Part shown: piece by piece, positions 62,593-64,000 of the stretch
How the letters are laid out: every line of letters begins with the position of its first letter
Numbering within the stretch: the first letter of the stretch is position 1
Assembly: GCF_009827495.1 (NCBI RefSeq)
Contig: NZ_WTZA01000001.1
Location: 1,810,001-1,874,000 of the forward strand
DNA from: Tsuneonella aeria
GTDB taxonomy: Bacteria > Pseudomonadota > Alphaproteobacteria > Sphingomonadales > Sphingomonadaceae
Reading direction: 5' to 3'
DNA: 64,000 nt
Made by a program: the position numbers and the translations under genes
Notes under the pieces: model-generated
Told to the model about the DNA's origin: nothing
Databases searched by the model: none
What the model saw: the letters and a program-made list of their open reading frames with translations, nothing else

Positions 62593-64000
62593 ATGCTGCG
62601 CCGGATCATCACCCCGCTCGCCCTGCTGCCGCTCGTCGCGGCATGCGCCACCGTCCCCGCCTCGCCCGAGCGCGCGCGCCATGCGCCCGACACAGGACTG
62701 GTGTCCGCCGCCGATCCGCGCGCGGTGGAGGCGGGTATGTCGATCCTGCGCAAGGGCGGCAGCGCGACCGACGCGGCGATTGCCACGATGCTTGCACTGA
62801 CCGTGGTCGAACCGCAAAGCTCCGGCATCGGCGGCGGCGGGTTCTACGTTCGCAGCGATGCGGCCGGCCGGGTCGAGACGCTGGACGGGCGCGAGAAAGC
62901 GCCTGCCGGCGCCACCGGCGACTGGTTCCTGGGCCCCGACGGCAAGCCCCTGCCGTTCCAGCAGATGCAGGAAAGCGGCCTCAGCGTGGGCGTGCCGGGC
63001 AACCTGCGTCTCGCCGCCAAGGCCCATGCAGAGCACGGCAAGCTCCCCTGGGCCGCGCTGTTCGAACCCGCGATATCGCTCGCCGCGGATGGCTTTGCGA
63101 TGACCCCGCGCCTGCGTCAGGCACTCGTCAACGAGAAATCGACCGCGGCGCGCGATCCGGACGGGCGTGCATTGTTCTACGGCGCCGATGGCGAGCCGCT
63201 GGCCGTGGGTGCGATCGCCCGCAACCCGCAACTCGCCGCCACCTATCGCCGCCTGGCGAACGACGGGGCCGAAACATTCTATAGCGGCCCCGCCGCCGCG
63301 GCCATGGCGGCCGAGATCGCCGCGGACACACCGCGCCCCCGCCCGATGACTGCGGGTGATGTCGCCGCCTACGAAGCCAAGCACCGCCCGCCGGTCTGCG
63401 GCGCTTACCGGACGTGGAAGATCTGCGGCATGGGGCCGCCCTCCTCCGGCGCGACGACCGTCTATGCCATCCTCAAGCAGCTCGAACGGTTCGACCTCAA
63501 GGCGCTGGGGCCGAACAATCCGGTGTTCTGGCACGTGTTCGCCGAGTCCCAGCGGCTCGCCTACGCCGATCGCGAACTGTTCTCCGCCGACGCCGACTTC
63601 ATCAAGGTACCGGTGGCGGGGATGACCGATCCCGATTACCTGGCGGCGCGCGGTGCGCTGATCGCGCAGGACCGCACGATGCCGGCCGTCACCGCAGGCC
63701 CGGTGCCGGGCGCCCTGGCGCTGGCCGACGGCGTGGAGGCGGAAGAGCGCGGCACATCGCACTTCGTGACGCTCGACAAGTGGGGCGAGGCGGTGAGTTA
63801 TACCTCCACGATCGAGAGCGGCTTCGGGTCTGGCATCGTCTTCGGCGGATTCTATCTCAACAACGAACTGACCGATTTCAGCGCAGTGCCGGCGATAGGC
63901 GGCGTGCCGGTGGCGAACCGGGTGGAAGGTGGCAAGCGGCCGCGCAGCTCTATGGCGCCGACCCTGGTGTTCGACGCGGATGGCAACCTGCTGGTCGCCG
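62593..64000 (+). CDS. ggt: Gamma-glutamyltransferase (runs off the right edge)
   Basis: GGT cleaves glutathione and transfers the gamma-glutamyl group in the periplasm. The visible 469 codons begin with a lipoprotein-like signal (ITPLALLPLVAACA), then RKGGSATDAAIATMLALTVVEP, SGIGGGGFYV and REKAPAGATGD. The autoprocessing Thr lies in ERGTSHFVTLDKWGEAVSYT, followed by GSGIVFGGFYLNNELTDFS. The C-terminal end of the small subunit is missing because the window stops. Confidence 0.94.
   Translation, partial: MLRRIITPLALLPLVAACATVPASPERARHAPDTGLVSAADPRAVEAGMSILRKGGSATDAAIATMLALTVVEPQSSGIGGGGFYVRSDAAGRVETLDGREKAPAGATGDWFLGPDGKPLPFQQMQESGLSVGVPGNLRLAAKAHAEHGKLPWAALFEPAISLAADGFAMTPRLRQALVNEKSTAARDPDGRALFYGADGEPLAVGAIARNPQLAATYRRLANDGAETFYSGPAAAAMAAEIAADTPRPRPMTAGDVAAYEAKHRPPVCGAYRTWKICGMGPPSSGATTVYAILKQLERFDLKALGPNNPVFWHVFAESQRLAYADRELFSADADFIKVPVAGMTDPDYLAARGALIAQDRTMPAVTAGPVPGALALADGVEAEERGTSHFVTLDKWGEAVSYTSTIESGFGSGIVFGGFYLNNELTDFSAVPAIGGVPVANRVEGGKRPRSSMAPTLVFDADGNLLVA

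Overview
The window is high-GC chromosomal DNA of an alphaproteobacterium, most likely a sphingomonad (Sphingomonadales, perhaps Erythrobacteraceae). The evidence is the MmcB repair protein, DUF2093 and DUF2141 proteins, a Suf-only iron-sulfur operon led by an Rrf2 regulator, a LytS/LytTR pair, and dense operons whose genes overlap by four bases. Family names below come from recognising motifs by eye; no database search was run.

Left core (1-14143): the N-terminal part of dxs, a Zur-type Fur regulator, a lipoprotein MsrA behind a 49-residue protein, a phytoene-dehydrogenase-like oxidoreductase, an rpe-heparinase-purH operon, a DUF2141 secreted protein, a coupled lipid kinase and Tam41-like nucleotidyltransferase, an M20 amidohydrolase, an acyl-CoA ligase and a GNAT acetyltransferase.

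Integrated element (14557-32206): about 17.6 kb lies between two copies of a 17-bp sequence. The right copy is the 3' end of an intact tRNA-Arg(CCG). Inside are a P4-type tyrosine integrase beside the left end, an AlpA/excisionase-like protein, coupled small genes leading to a DUF3987 TOPRIM/helicase replication protein, a repeat-rich spacer, a DUF5681 protein, a Rap1a/Tai-like secreted protein, and a virion-like module (lytic transglycosylase plus a 968-residue ejection-like protein). The rest is cargo: membrane and HEPN-like unknowns, a VapBC45-like toxin-antitoxin pair, an HNH nuclease, an Xre regulator and unknown proteins. No capsid, portal, large terminase or tail gene is visible, so it resembles a phage satellite or a gutted prophage.

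Right core (32267-64000): MmcB; a fatty acid hydroxylase and a second DUF2141 protein; a PAS-domain protein; an envelope cluster (App1-type phosphatase, alpha/beta hydrolase, two M48 proteases around a DsbA-like protein); an HD protein; LytS/LytTR; nadC; RNase T2; tadA; rpmB; an M23 lipoprotein; DUF2093; xseA diverging from purD with overlapping starts; adenosine kinase; and, on the minus strand, the complete suf operon (Rrf2 regulator, sufB, C, D, S, T, A) interleaved with four unrelated small genes. sufC carries an in-frame insertion made of two REP-like palindromes. pyrD and a truncated gamma-glutamyltransferase close the window.

The points most worth a second look are the satellite-like element, the palindrome pair inside sufC, the Tam41-like/lipid-kinase pair, and a structured minus-strand terminator between pyrD and the suf regulator.
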